Positions 9,901-16,160 of a DNA stretch of 64,000 bases are shown here, piece after piece (the stretch's first letter is position 1; every line of letters starts with the position of its first letter). The notes under the pieces were generated by a model that was not told where the DNA came from, did not search any database, and worked only from the letters and a program-made list of their open reading frames with translations. Origin of the DNA: a virus. The stretch covers positions 1 to 64,000 of IMG/VR virus record IMGVR_UViG_3300032086_004532. One strand, given 5' to 3'. The position numbers and the translations under genes are program-made.

Positions 9901-10283
9901 TACGCGCCGGGGTTTAGGCGGAACACACTATCGAACTGCTTCTCATTTCCATCAACAATGAAGCTGTAGCGCGTGGTGATCTTGGGCAGCTTCCCCAAGG
10001 TTCTCTTTCGCTGATCAATGACCTTGCCGGTTTCTTTTTCAATCAGCCGAAAATGTCCGACAATGTCAGGTCCCCAAGTGTTGCCATTGAGTCGTGCATC
10101 CAGCTGGCTGTCATAGTTCGCGGGATTGAACTTGGCAGATCCTGTCGCAGAGTCGTCTTCGATCTCGAGCTTTGTCAGCTCAAGCCGGTGAACGTTTCCC
10201 TCGATCGGAAACTGCGAAGAAATGGCTTCTTTGGTCTTCTGGACCAGAAGCCTGTAGGACTCGAGGGGATTCAGATTCGGCAT
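3930..10283 (-). CDS. Single-chain multisubunit-type RNA polymerase: fused beta and beta-prime
   Basis: A 2117-residue DNA-directed RNA polymerase core in one chain. The beta half (about 1-1025) shows GYNFEDGIVISES, GRHGNKG at 806-812, GVPSRMNPGQILE and the C-terminal GAKFNLREMQTYKSD block. The beta-prime half follows almost without linker, with VLPILPPTLRR, LGKRQDLSGRSVI, the catalytic magnesium loop NADFDGD at 1402-1408, the bridge-helix SGARGNWGQ, the trigger-loop-region block GVIAGHALGEPITQMQ and the second zinc site (DCGT, then C-x6-C-x2-C near 1788). The beta-prime N-terminal zinc domain is absent. Its length is well below separate E. coli beta plus beta-prime (about 2750), with lineage-specific inserts missing and a Pro-rich tail. 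No alpha or omega gene is seen. It is cotranscribed with the spike gene, so it could be a virion polymerase. The enzyme assignment is very sure; where it acts is inference. Confidence 0.97.
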   Translation of the reverse strand: MPNLNPLESYRLLVQKTKEAISSQFPIEGNVHRLELTKLEIEDDSATGSAKFNPANYDSQLDARLNGNTWGPDIVGHFRLIEKETGKVIDQRKRTLGKLPKITTRYSFIVDGNEKQFDSVFRLNPGAYHAEAQNGDLVAKWNVAAGSKVGSFDIFIERRDPKKVGFIYLQIKSGGSSTRKIPVIPILNAMGIDDAKIRAALGDGVYEVNKRYSKPADIVKFHEAIEGRRDKTKYKQPSLAVAREFTRATFEGAEVSKQTMKSALGKEFSSITGEALLLSAKKLVDISKGRAKEDDRQSIANKRLYGVEDFVAEELTKGKTAYSLTRKIRNNVDRKNSIQEIIPASASGYGAAILKPFKAAQLPTQTNPLQFVSNHTKTTILGAAFGGIKGDNVNLMQDKMINPSHLGVLDPLQTPESQQTGIHLHVPMGAQKVGHDLMAQVVNVRTGKVERKSAADLERAVVAFPDQVKITKKSDGTVSVKPKTPDVVVYDKDRNTSKRQWKEVDYVLPSAKLLFAVSANLIPFIQNDNGNRSMMAAKHQEQAVGLKEREAPLVQTAAAKGAAYEDLVGSTASVTSSATGQVISVNKKQIVVKGADGKRYVHALYDNYPLNGAKHMLDSTPAVKVGDKVRKGQLLADSNFTKGGKLALGTNLRVAYIPYKGYNFEDGIVISESAAKKLVSNHLHSVETEMYSNVVVDKALWRRYAGPEKATPDILRKLDDRGIVKVGTVVEPDDVLIAKLVKQDNSRETANIKKQLKGAIRDFNPSEERWKHEYGGKVVRVVSTGKKIAVFIRTEQTMEVGDKLSGRHGNKGIVTRILPDDQMPKDKKGNAVQVLMSPAGVPSRMNPGQILETAAGKIALKTGKPFVVDNFNPDVDYSALVKSELKKHKISDTEELFDPETGESLGPVFTGPQYLLKLDHQAEKKISARSGGAGYGYKTTGEAAQGSGIGKGGQRIGGLDTYTLLAHGAKFNLREMQTYKSDKEQAEDTWKRILLGQRPPTPKVPRSMLQFQKYMKAMGVSSERSGREYSLMPMTDAQTKAQSSGALAFPEKTLSAKGSLTKEERGGLFDRGKTGGLQGEKWSHMDLGMKVPNPLFEEPIRSLLGMKKPEFQKLLTAEGAVGSKSGFKVIEEKLSKMNVDAELKKAEAELKTAKEAELNVRYKRVRYLRALKDLGVKPVDAYMNSVLPILPPTLRRVSIGFDGTQIIDPVNVMYAQTGAMVRQLKQSEKERLPVQEIQKNQAEVYKLVKSLRLTGMQIEGRHAPSLMDKLSGLNQPKQSFFQSGVLGKRQDLSGRSVITPDPEMPLDEVGMPREMALEMYKPFVIKALVKDMGRASSPMQARIMVKKKHPAVYEALERVIKDRPAMMKRDPALHMFSIMAFRPKLVEGKSIKIHPLVTGGFNADFDGDTMAMYVPITEKAVDEAKAMMPSKNLFSPTSNKLMVAPSMDAVLGIYQATKWGKKKSGTYTDVQAIKALKAGKLKSYDVITVMGYKRPTTPGRLLINSTLPKEFKNRDDLLYDKDFRMAKGGMKGFATEIARANPEEFSKMIDQWKNLGFNLSYKNGSSFSLNDFHDGKEIRDQVLKKYKAEEAKIRKSGGSQQSKDDKIVKLYLKAQKELKSVGEDRYNRRQDNRMWEWAQSGARGNWGQFSQMVMGPMIVQDPMNKPVAFPITKSFGEGLPISQYYASLHGARKGTIDRASSTAKPGALTKELINTVIDNKIRSKDCGTTKGTLLPSMDADVEGRFLAGDVPLKDGQTLKRGSLVTSQVRQQIKKSGPAKVLVRSPLNCKEVKGICSTCYGLNERGTLYTVGTNVGVIAGHALGEPITQMQMKTFHTGGVGGESDVGDYFTAAEDLFKVPSTLKGSATLAEISGKIQKIETDALGGKTVTIDGKKHVVPHTNQLLPQIRVGYEVKKAEALSTGRKNPHDILRITKSMGAVRNHITDSLSALYVPTTGHERRRNIETVIRAMTDLTRIDDPGDDSSYLRGQLVPMSEVEAKNRDLKAMGKRPIKHKPKLKAMNQMPLAGQEDWMARLNFQRLKETYIEGAAQNWKSDIHGHPISGIAHGAEFGLEPSQTVKTPGLPKPVTPVSLSTATPKPADKSQTAQPKKTRFFSFL

Positions 10284-10303
10284 GAAACTTCTCTCCGGAA
10301 ACC

Positions 10304-10320
10304 GTCATAACTATAACAGC
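10304..10320 (-). promoter_or_regulatory. Candidate phage promoter motif upstream of RNA polymerase
   Basis: A 17-base sequence reading GCTGTTATAGTTATGAC on the minus strand, 20 bases upstream of the polymerase ATG. It matches a second copy at 16121-16137 at 13 of 17 positions (GCTnTTAnnnTTATGAC). Both lie just upstream of minus-strand virion operons. The TTATGAC end resembles a -10-like element, but no clear -35 box is seen. This is a candidate only. Confidence 0.4.
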
Positions 10321-10395
10321 CGGAACATAGCCACCGGCATTGGAGTACACATGACCACGATGTTCATTCATTTGTCGTTCTGCAGCACCGATCCC

Positions 10396-10428
10396 GCCGA
10401 TGAAGGGGGCAACGACCCCTTCGGCGGC
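10396..10428. other. Imperfect hairpin in divergent intergenic region
   Basis: GAAGGGG (10402-10408) pairs with CCCCTTC (10416-10422) around a 7-base loop. The stem is extended by a T-G wobble, one mismatch and four more pairs. There is no T-run on either side, so it is not an ordinary terminator. It lies between the polymerase gene and the plus-strand zinc-finger pair. Confidence 0.55.
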
Positions 10429-10467
10429 ACTGACCGCTTCGGAGAGTGGTAGTGATTTCGACGATCT

Positions 10468-10500
10468 TCTGGATGGCTGCCATTGTAGCAGCCATCCAGA
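10468..10500. other. Perfect 13-bp hairpin with 7-base loop
   Basis: TCTGGATGGCTGC (10468-10480) and its exact reverse complement (10488-10500) flank the loop CATTGTA. No T-run follows on either strand. It ends 21 bases before the first possible start of the plus-strand zinc-finger gene, so it would fall in that gene's leader. It could be a processing, attenuation or protein-binding element. Confidence 0.65.
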
Positions 10501-10521
10501 GTTCTTCGGACATCATCGACG

Positions 10522-10866
10522 ATGAGATCAATGCCGAAGAGTAAGAAAAGCAGCCTCCGGGCTCGGCTTCGTGCCGAGCTCGGGGCGCTGCCCGATCGAC
10601 CACACGCTACTGTTTTACTCCCTAAAACTCAAGAGGAGGACACGCTACAGCACTACTGTCCGCTGATTGAGGAGAAGTGCGGACTGATGGAGTGCCGGGG
10701 GTGTGAGGCCATTCACAGCGCAATCTCCTACGACGAAACCTGGGTCTGCTCAGAGTGCGTGGGAGAGGGCCTCAAGCCACATCCGTACTGGACTGCTGGA
10801 GATTGCGACAGCTGCGGGGACTACAGTAGCTTTCTGATCTTGGTGACAGATGCCGATACCGTATGA
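10522..10866 (+). CDS. Small zinc-finger protein, first gene of a reversed pair
   Basis: The frame encodes up to 114 residues. After a basic Arg/Lys-rich N-terminus come three cysteine groups: C near 46 and 53, the MECRGCEAIH motif, WVCSECVGEG, and CDSCGD near the C-terminus. Together they resemble two or three zinc ribbons. The start is uncertain: ATGs at 10522 and 10531 have weak ribosome sites, while a strong AAGAGGAGG at 10631-10639 lies inside the frame with no standard start right after it. Its stop overlaps the next gene. It is encoded against the surrounding virion operon. Function unknown; an RNA- or DNA-binding regulator is possible. Confidence 0.55.
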   Translation: MRSMPKSKKSSLRARLRAELGALPDRPHATVLLPKTQEEDTLQHYCPLIEEKCGLMECRGCEAIHSAISYDETWVCSECVGEGLKPHPYWTAGDCDSCGDYSSFLILVTDADTV

Positions 10867-11101
10867 GTGTGAATGGTGCGGAGCAGCGGCAGCAAGGAAT
10901 GAGAAGATGGTGTGCCTCTCTCGGCACACCGTTCTTCGTGGCCCTCGCCACTACCGCCTCAAAGAAGCAGAATTCTCAGACCAGGGACCTGAGATCATGC
11001 TGCACGAAGCCTGCCTCATCCAGAACTCAAAGGAGATTCTGGAGAGGCTGTACGAGGGAGTTCAGGTCGATCCTCCGAAGAAATGGAAGATCTCGGCTTA
11101 G
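10850..11101 (+). CDS. Small CxxC protein, second gene of the reversed pair
   Basis: An 83-residue protein starting at the ATG in the end of the preceding gene (17-base overlap). It has an N-terminal CEWCG knuckle, a single cysteine near residue 22 and a HEAC group near residue 52, consistent with one zinc site. The C-terminus is Lys/Pro-rich. Its TAG overlaps the TAA of the converging portal gene by two bases, leaving no room for a terminator, so the two transcripts must run into each other. I do not recognise the family. Confidence 0.6.
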   Translation: MPIPYECEWCGAAAARNEKMVCLSRHTVLRGPRHYRLKEAEFSDQGPEIMLHEACLIQNSKEILERLYEGVQVDPPKKWKISA

Positions 11102-13152
11102 CCGACCTGTCTTCCGGGATCGGCCTGCGGATTTCCGGCCGGCGCGGGGTTCTTCATCGCGTCGGCCGGGTTTGTCTGGGAGCCCCGGTCATTCATTAGC
11201 TGTACTACCAGCTTGTAGAGCGGCGGGTTTTCCATCTGCATCTGCTGGAGGGCCTGGTACATGGCGTCCTCACCCTGCTCTCTTTTTAGCGTGCGGAAAT
11301 ACGACGCCGCTCTTTGCGCGATGTACCGAAGGTCTACGCCGCCAGAACCAGGCTGAACTTGCGACTGCATCCCTGCCATTGCGGCTGGCATGCCTGCCTG
11401 GTTCGGGCCTTGCGCGTTTTCTTCGTACGCTGTGGCCCCTTCCGGAAGTCCTGGCGTCTGCTGGGCAGCATCTCCGCCCTGCTGCTGCTGCTGCTGCGGC
11501 TGTTGGGCCTGCGCAGCTTGCTGTTGCTGCATCTGCTGAGCCTGGGCCTGCTGCTGCGCCTGCATCTGCTGCTGCTGCATTTCCATCTGGGCTTGCCCCT
11601 GCGCCTTGAGCGTGAGGGCTTGAGCTTTTGCCTGATACCGAGAAGTACGGAGCTGGGCCTCGCCCTGAATATCGGCAGCAGCGACCTGCATTCTGCGGTT
11701 GGACTGGAGCTGCTTCTTGATCTCCTCGCCCATGCGCTCGGATTCCAGATCGAAGTTCTCTCCGATCTCCTCCATGAGGCGGCGATCCGAAATCTTCTGT
11801 GCCTGGTTGAGCTGCAGATAGAACATCGACCGCTGAAGGTCGTCTGCCATGCGGAACTTGTCGAACCGAGTGGGCACCTTCGGCCACTGCATGAACGATG
11901 CGATTTTGCCCATGATGAAGCGGTTCACGAGCTCATGGCGCTGCTTGTTGTACCCGAGGAACATGTTCTCGAGTGCGCGCAGCGAGGTGCTCGATCCACT
12001 CCACTGCAGGCCGCCGAAGATGAACTCGACCGGGATACCCGCACCCGCAAGCATCTGCTCTGCCAAAAGCCGCATCTCTTGGTACATCAGCAGGGCTCGA
12101 CCCTGTCCGCCGATCTGCTGAAACCCAATGTTCACGGGCAAGACCGGGATGTAGTTGTGATCGCGCTTCCACATGTTGATCTCTTCATCAACGCGGCGCT
12201 TCCAGTTGGTCAGGTTGTACGACCCATACGGCCCTTCATTACCTCCCGTGTTCTGTCCCGGGAAGATCATCCGCATCGGGACGATGTTCTCCATCAAGAC
12301 AGCCTCGTTCGCCTTCTTCATCACCTGCAAGTAGAACGCATCCTTGAGCAGGGGGAAGATCAGGGGAGTGCCCCAGCCCTGATCCTTCTGCGCGATGGTC
12401 GGGCGCTTGAGGTGGTAGAGGTTGTCCTCTGAGAACAGGAGCGACTTTCGCTTGCGCGCAGCTTCAAGAAACTCGATGGGCAGAGACTCGACCGTGTCCT
12501 TGTCCCCCATCTTGATGTCGTTGACGACACTACGAGGGAGCCGGAAGTAGTACTTCGTGTGGCCGGTGATCTCGTTGTGCTTGATATCGATGTTCTCGGG
12601 GTTCCAGCGCACGAGACGGATCTTGCGGAAGCTCCGCATGTAGACATCGTGCTGCTTGGCGTAGCCCTGGTGTCCGCAGTCACACTTGTGGATGTAGAAC
12701 TGTGAGTTGCGCCACTTGTAGCGGAAGCGGTTGGTCTTTGCGCGGTACCGGGTCTTGCAAGAGGAGCAGATCAGGTACTTCTCAAACGGCAGGAAGACCG
12801 AAACAAACGCGTTGCCGTAGACGAAGTAGTCGAGACCGACCTCGACTTGGAACGACCGCAGCTTTAGGTGGTCCTCTACCCCCTTGTAAAGCTTCTGCAG
12901 CTCCGGATCTTCGGTCTCGAATACCAGCGGAGTAACTGGATACTCTGCCATCTTCGAACATGCGGCGTTGATGACCGGATTCGTCAGGTAGTAGTACCGA
13001 CACCACTTATGCAGCTCATGCTGGTTCGCTGGAAGAAACTGCTGAGAAACATCGAAGAAGGGGGACGGGTAGCGAATCCCGAAGCCGCGACCACCCTCGG
13101 CCGTGACTGGGCGCGGATTGAACCGGTTTACTTCGCTTGTGATCACATTCAT
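11098..13152 (-). CDS. Portal protein with inserted zinc ribbon and Gln-rich tail
   Basis: A 684-residue dodecameric-portal candidate. The core has the expected early helices (HKWCRYYYLTNPVINAACSKM), a YGNAFVSVFLP strand, a RLVRWNPENIDI wing segment, a long stem-like helix around AFYLQVMKKANEAVL, and the AGIPVEFIFGG-x-QWSGSSTS crown segment typical of phage portals. Two unusual parts are present: a zinc ribbon with C129-x2-C132 and C157-x-C159-G-H inserted in the wing, and a Gln/Ala-rich C-terminal region (about 515-560). The gene is the fourth of an overlapping minus-strand operon and ends tail-to-tail on the zinc-finger pair. The portal call is by pattern rather than alignment but fits the neighbours well. 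Confidence 0.82.
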   Translation of the reverse strand: MNVITSEVNRFNPRPVTAEGGRGFGIRYPSPFFDVSQQFLPANQHELHKWCRYYYLTNPVINAACSKMAEYPVTPLVFETEDPELQKLYKGVEDHLKLRSFQVEVGLDYFVYGNAFVSVFLPFEKYLICSSCKTRYRAKTNRFRYKWRNSQFYIHKCDCGHQGYAKQHDVYMRSFRKIRLVRWNPENIDIKHNEITGHTKYYFRLPRSVVNDIKMGDKDTVESLPIEFLEAARKRKSLLFSEDNLYHLKRPTIAQKDQGWGTPLIFPLLKDAFYLQVMKKANEAVLMENIVPMRMIFPGQNTGGNEGPYGSYNLTNWKRRVDEEINMWKRDHNYIPVLPVNIGFQQIGGQGRALLMYQEMRLLAEQMLAGAGIPVEFIFGGLQWSGSSTSLRALENMFLGYNKQRHELVNRFIMGKIASFMQWPKVPTRFDKFRMADDLQRSMFYLQLNQAQKISDRRLMEEIGENFDLESERMGEEIKKQLQSNRRMQVAAADIQGEAQLRTSRYQAKAQALTLKAQGQAQMEMQQQQMQAQQQAQAQQMQQQQAAQAQQPQQQQQQGGDAAQQTPGLPEGATAYEENAQGPNQAGMPAAMAGMQSQVQPGSGGVDLRYIAQRAASYFRTLKREQGEDAMYQALQQMQMENPPLYKLVVQLMNDRGSQTNPADAMKNPAPAGNPQADPGRQVG
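11478..11592. repeat. CTG/CAG-rich low-complexity tract
   Basis: Runs of GCTGCTG and related triplets encode the polyglutamine/alanine segment of the portal C-terminus on the minus strand. Triplet repeats like this can change length by slippage. They also produce misleading open frames on the opposite strand. Confidence 0.8.
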
Positions 13153-14207
13153 GACTGCTCACCACTCTGCCCGAATGCCCGGTCTACCAAAGATCCTGCG
13201 CCTCCGGCAATGTCTCCTGCCGCTCCCTCAAGAGGGGCCATAGCCAAGCCCGCAGCCGCGGGAACGAGCATCTTCTGACTGAAGAGTGACCTCTGGCTTG
13301 CCAGGGAGGGATCGATCTTCTTGAGGAGGGGATTGAAGACATTGGACTTTGAGAGTCCCATGTTTCTTCCAGCCAGAAGATGCGCAGTCCCTGCCGTAAG
13401 GCCGGCACCGACTGCTCCTCTGGCCAGCCTCTCTGTGACGCCCCGCTTGTTACCGTACTCGTCAGTACTTGGGGCTGCCCCACCGAGACCCCCGATAGCT
13501 GCGCCGCCAACTTCCATAGCGCGCTCTCCCGGAATGTACGTCCCGATACCTCCGCGAAGGTTGACGCCCTGATCGGCCGCTTCTTGCCCGATCCTTCGGT
13601 ATACGGACTCAATGTCTTTGTAGTCTACTCTGCCTGCCTTCTGGGCTTCTTGAATAGCCTTGATGTCTCTCTGAAGCCCTGCGCTGGCCTCAAATCCCTT
13701 CTCACCTTTAAGCCAGCTGCGCAGACCTCCCGATGAACGCTCGCCGACAGACATCCAGCCGCCACGTCTGGCCGCTCCCGCCCCTTCTCTTAGAGCATCA
13801 TGCTGTGTGGCAGTTCCCCTAAGCGCGTCTTCGAAGGCCTCGTTCATGATCTCTACACGCTTTGACTGAGCGGCTCTCCGAGAAAACTTGTCGGCGCCTT
13901 CTCCAACGAAGCTCGCTCCGGTGTTCATCCCTCGGCGCATAGCCTGAACTGGGTTTTTGGCCGCGGCCGATACGTTGCCCAAAAACTTCTTGGCAGCTTT
14001 CGGGTTTGTAGCCAGCGCGCCAGCTGCGACAAGGCCTCCAGCAGCGCCCAGGGCGCCCATGGTTCCGCCAAAGTTTCTTTTGAAAAACCCAGGCTTCTTC
14101 TGTTGCTGTTGCGGCTGTGGCTGAGCAGCAGTCACGGGCTTGGCAGGCTGAAGCGCAGACAGCTTGGTCATCTCTTCAGAAAACGCCCGAAACACCAAAG
14201 TGTTCAT
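13149..14207 (-). CDS. Ala/Gly-rich putative internal virion protein
   Basis: A 352-residue protein. Residues 11-18 read EEMTKLSAL, a motif echoed at the N-terminus of the 79-residue protein at 61237-61476. After a Gln/Pro/Lys linker, a glycine-rich hydrophobic stretch (about 47-68) could be membrane-active. The middle is charged and helical, and two more Gly/Ala-rich hydrophobic stretches lie near 235-290 and 320-345. The composition parallels the 637-residue protein at 917-2830, suggesting the two belong to the same functional class of internal or ejected proteins. The start overlaps the upstream stop (ATGA) and the stop overlaps the portal start, so it is tightly coupled to portal synthesis. 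Function is inferred from composition and position only. Confidence 0.55.
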   Translation of the reverse strand: MNTLVFRAFSEEMTKLSALQPAKPVTAAQPQPQQQQKKPGFFKRNFGGTMGALGAAGGLVAAGALATNPKAAKKFLGNVSAAAKNPVQAMRRGMNTGASFVGEGADKFSRRAAQSKRVEIMNEAFEDALRGTATQHDALREGAGAARRGGWMSVGERSSGGLRSWLKGEKGFEASAGLQRDIKAIQEAQKAGRVDYKDIESVYRRIGQEAADQGVNLRGGIGTYIPGERAMEVGGAAIGGLGGAAPSTDEYGNKRGVTERLARGAVGAGLTAGTAHLLAGRNMGLSKSNVFNPLLKKIDPSLASQRSLFSQKMLVPAAAGLAMAPLEGAAGDIAGGAGSLVDRAFGQSGEQS

Positions 14208-14998
14208 CTTCTTACTCCCGCCGAAGCTCGATAAGAGAGCAACTGCTGAACTCCCTCAACTATCTTGTACGCGCAGATGTCATCTGCAGTTTCTTTGGCT
14301 GCCCGCCTACCGGTCAGTAGGTCTACCAGAGCTTTCTGTACTCCGGCAGTCGGGTACTTCTGGACTGTTCGGACCTTAGACCCGTCGTACCTTTTTTTGA
14401 GATCGGGACATGGCTCCAGCTTCATCAAGCTGTCTGCATTGTACCGATCGGTACAGTAGCTACAAAGGCCATCACGCTTCGGGCTTTCCTCATTTCCGCA
14501 TTCGTCGCAGATCTGAGTCACACCTGAGATGAGCTCATTCACGAAGTCCAAAGGCTCGGGTACATACCAGATTCCAGAATCCAGGAGCTGCGCAGCGATG
14601 TACCGCTGAACCTCTTCTGCGTAGTCTGGAACATTCGTGGCCGGTCCCAGCTCTCTTCGGATCTGATTGGCTACATCCACCGCCACCATCATCTCGCCAA
14701 CAGAGTGGTCATCGAGATGGGAGACGGTAGGGATCTTGCCATTCAAGCCCTGACAGACAGTATGAAAGGTCTGCCAGCTATCCCAGAACCTGTCGTGATT
14801 CGCGACAGCAATCGCGGACAACAGCTTGAAAAATGCTGCACGAGAGATGTTGGCCTGGGTTCGATCTTCCACCGACTGCTTGATGACCGCAGGCTCCCAT
14901 TCGAGTGCCTCCGGCCCAAACATAGCCAGATAAGACTTGAGAAGAACGATCGGGTGCGTTTTCTCGTCTTTGAAGATTTCGGCCTCAGTAGCCGCCAT
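14204..14998 (-). CDS. Zinc-ribbon protein of the head gene cluster
   Basis: About 264 residues when started at the ATG at 14998, which begins MAATEAEIF and overlaps the upstream stop by 14 bases; a longer frame starts at 15037 but would overlap more. The first 150 residues are mostly helical with no recognisable motif. A treble-cleft-like zinc site, CDECGNEESPKRDGLCSYC, lies near residues 164-182. A basic stretch (KKRYDGSKVRT) and a helical C-terminus follow. It sits directly upstream of two genes that precede the portal. It may be a structural, head-completion or DNA-handling protein; nothing allows a finer call. Confidence 0.6.
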   Translation of the reverse strand: MAATEAEIFKDEKTHPIVLLKSYLAMFGPEALEWEPAVIKQSVEDRTQANISRAAFFKLLSAIAVANHDRFWDSWQTFHTVCQGLNGKIPTVSHLDDHSVGEMMVAVDVANQIRRELGPATNVPDYAEEVQRYIAAQLLDSGIWYVPEPLDFVNELISGVTQICDECGNEESPKRDGLCSYCTDRYNADSLMKLEPCPDLKKRYDGSKVRTVQKYPTAGVQKALVDLLTGRRAAKETADDICAYKIVEGVQQLLSYRASAGVRR

Positions 14999-16079
14999 TG
15001 TCGGTATCCCGGGACTGCGATGCCAGTCGTGCCACAAGGACCTGCTGCTCGAGAGGCATCGACTTGAACGATGCTACTGGATCCTTGCGGAACCGATCAC
15101 GAATGTCCTCGGTGAACACATCTTCCATCGCGTTCGAAGCCATGCTGCCGGAGTAGCGGCGAAGCTGCGTCTCGGTAACGTAATCACCGCCGTGATTCCA
15201 AGAGTATTCCGCTTGCTTTTCCGTAGCAAAAACAGCAAGAACCGGGTTGGGCAGTGCCGACCCATACTTGTTCAGGAGACCTGCACGCTCATCCATCAGG
15301 AACAGCGCCTCAACCACATCATCTGGATCCATCGCTGAAGCCATCTTGCTGAGGCGGATGTAGTCCTTCTGGTAGTCCTCGTTTGCGGTGTACTGCGCTC
15401 TGCGCGAGGCAACCTTTTCGAACCGAGGGTTCAGGCTTGTTCCACTGTACTGGAAGATGTGCGAAGGGACGGAAGCACCGACAGCAGATGCCAGCTTGAC
15501 GACATCTACCGCTGCTTCGTGCTTGTCGTAGGGATCCATCTCGTCCCAAGCACGGATAGTCTCGGAGATAGCATCAAAGGCACTGGCTTCCTTGACCTGA
15601 CCTCGGTGCGTGGGCTCTGCCATGCCGCGGCCCATGGGGCGCATGACCTGAGAAGGCTCATACACATCGGGGTTGCTGTACTGCGTTGATGAAGCGGTCT
15701 TGACATAGAGCCGGCGACCGTCTCCCGGAGTGTCCAGGTCTTGTGCTGCCAGCAAGGCCAGAGCAGGATGCGGACCCATTCCGAAGTCCTCAGCCGCGTT
15801 CAGCAGATTTGCAGAAGCAACCTTCACAGCCTCGGGAGGGAGGTTGTGATCGACATTCATCAGGTACCACTGAGACATCAGAGTGTTGCCCGGATCGTGG
15901 CAGGCGAACTTTCTGTGCTCCTTGCCCTCGCTGTCTACGAGGATGACAGCGAAATCTCGATCAAGGAGATCGTCCCGCTCTTTCCACTGGGCGGTCTTCA
16001 GCAACTCAGCGGCAGATTGGGCCATTCCTGACTGCCGAAAGCTCGCGCAGAGATCGTCGTGCTGGTCGATCACGGGCAT
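14985..16079 (-). CDS. Hypothetical protein, first gene of the portal operon
   Basis: A 364-residue protein with a good AGGAG site 8 bases before the ATG at 16079. It is hydrophilic and mainly helical. Short KxAS-type sequences (KVASANLL, VKTASS, VKLASAVG, EKVASRR, SKMASAM) recur along its length. Its C-terminal 120 residues contain YSWNHGGDYVTETQLRRYSG. No family was recognised. It is the promoter-proximal gene of the operon that leads through two more genes to the portal, and a promoter-like motif lies 42 bases upstream. A structural role is likely from context. Confidence 0.6.
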   Translation of the reverse strand: MPVIDQHDDLCASFRQSGMAQSAAELLKTAQWKERDDLLDRDFAVILVDSEGKEHRKFACHDPGNTLMSQWYLMNVDHNLPPEAVKVASANLLNAAEDFGMGPHPALALLAAQDLDTPGDGRRLYVKTASSTQYSNPDVYEPSQVMRPMGRGMAEPTHRGQVKEASAFDAISETIRAWDEMDPYDKHEAAVDVVKLASAVGASVPSHIFQYSGTSLNPRFEKVASRRAQYTANEDYQKDYIRLSKMASAMDPDDVVEALFLMDERAGLLNKYGSALPNPVLAVFATEKQAEYSWNHGGDYVTETQLRRYSGSMASNAMEDVFTEDIRDRFRKDPVASFKSMPLEQQVLVARLASQSRDTDNGGY

Positions 16080-16120
16080 TTTTTTGCTCCTAAAGAGGGA
16101 TGCAAGATTTCGAATACGCT

Positions 16121-16137
16121 GTCATAAGCGTAATAGC
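16121..16137. promoter_or_regulatory. Second copy of the candidate phage promoter motif
   Basis: GTCATAAGCGTAATAGC on the plus strand matches the copy at 10304-10320 at 13 of 17 positions. It lies in the 81-base divergent gap, 42 bases from the minus-strand start at 16079 and 23 bases from the plus-strand start at 16161. It overlaps an inverted repeat, TACGCT-GTCATA-AGCGTA. Both operons could be controlled from here; direction is not settled. Confidence 0.4.
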
Positions 16138-16160
16138 ACACCAAACGGAGGTTAGTGCAA

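Noticed and set aside
11478-11592. Triplet-repeat locus as a possible phase-variable switch
   Set aside because: The repeats are imperfect and in multiples of three, so length changes would alter the Gln count but not the frame; no switch is supported.
11314-12432. A 372-residue plus-strand open frame opposite the portal
   Set aside because: It is Leu-rich from antisense CTG repeats of the portal polyglutamine tract; no credible start or motif.
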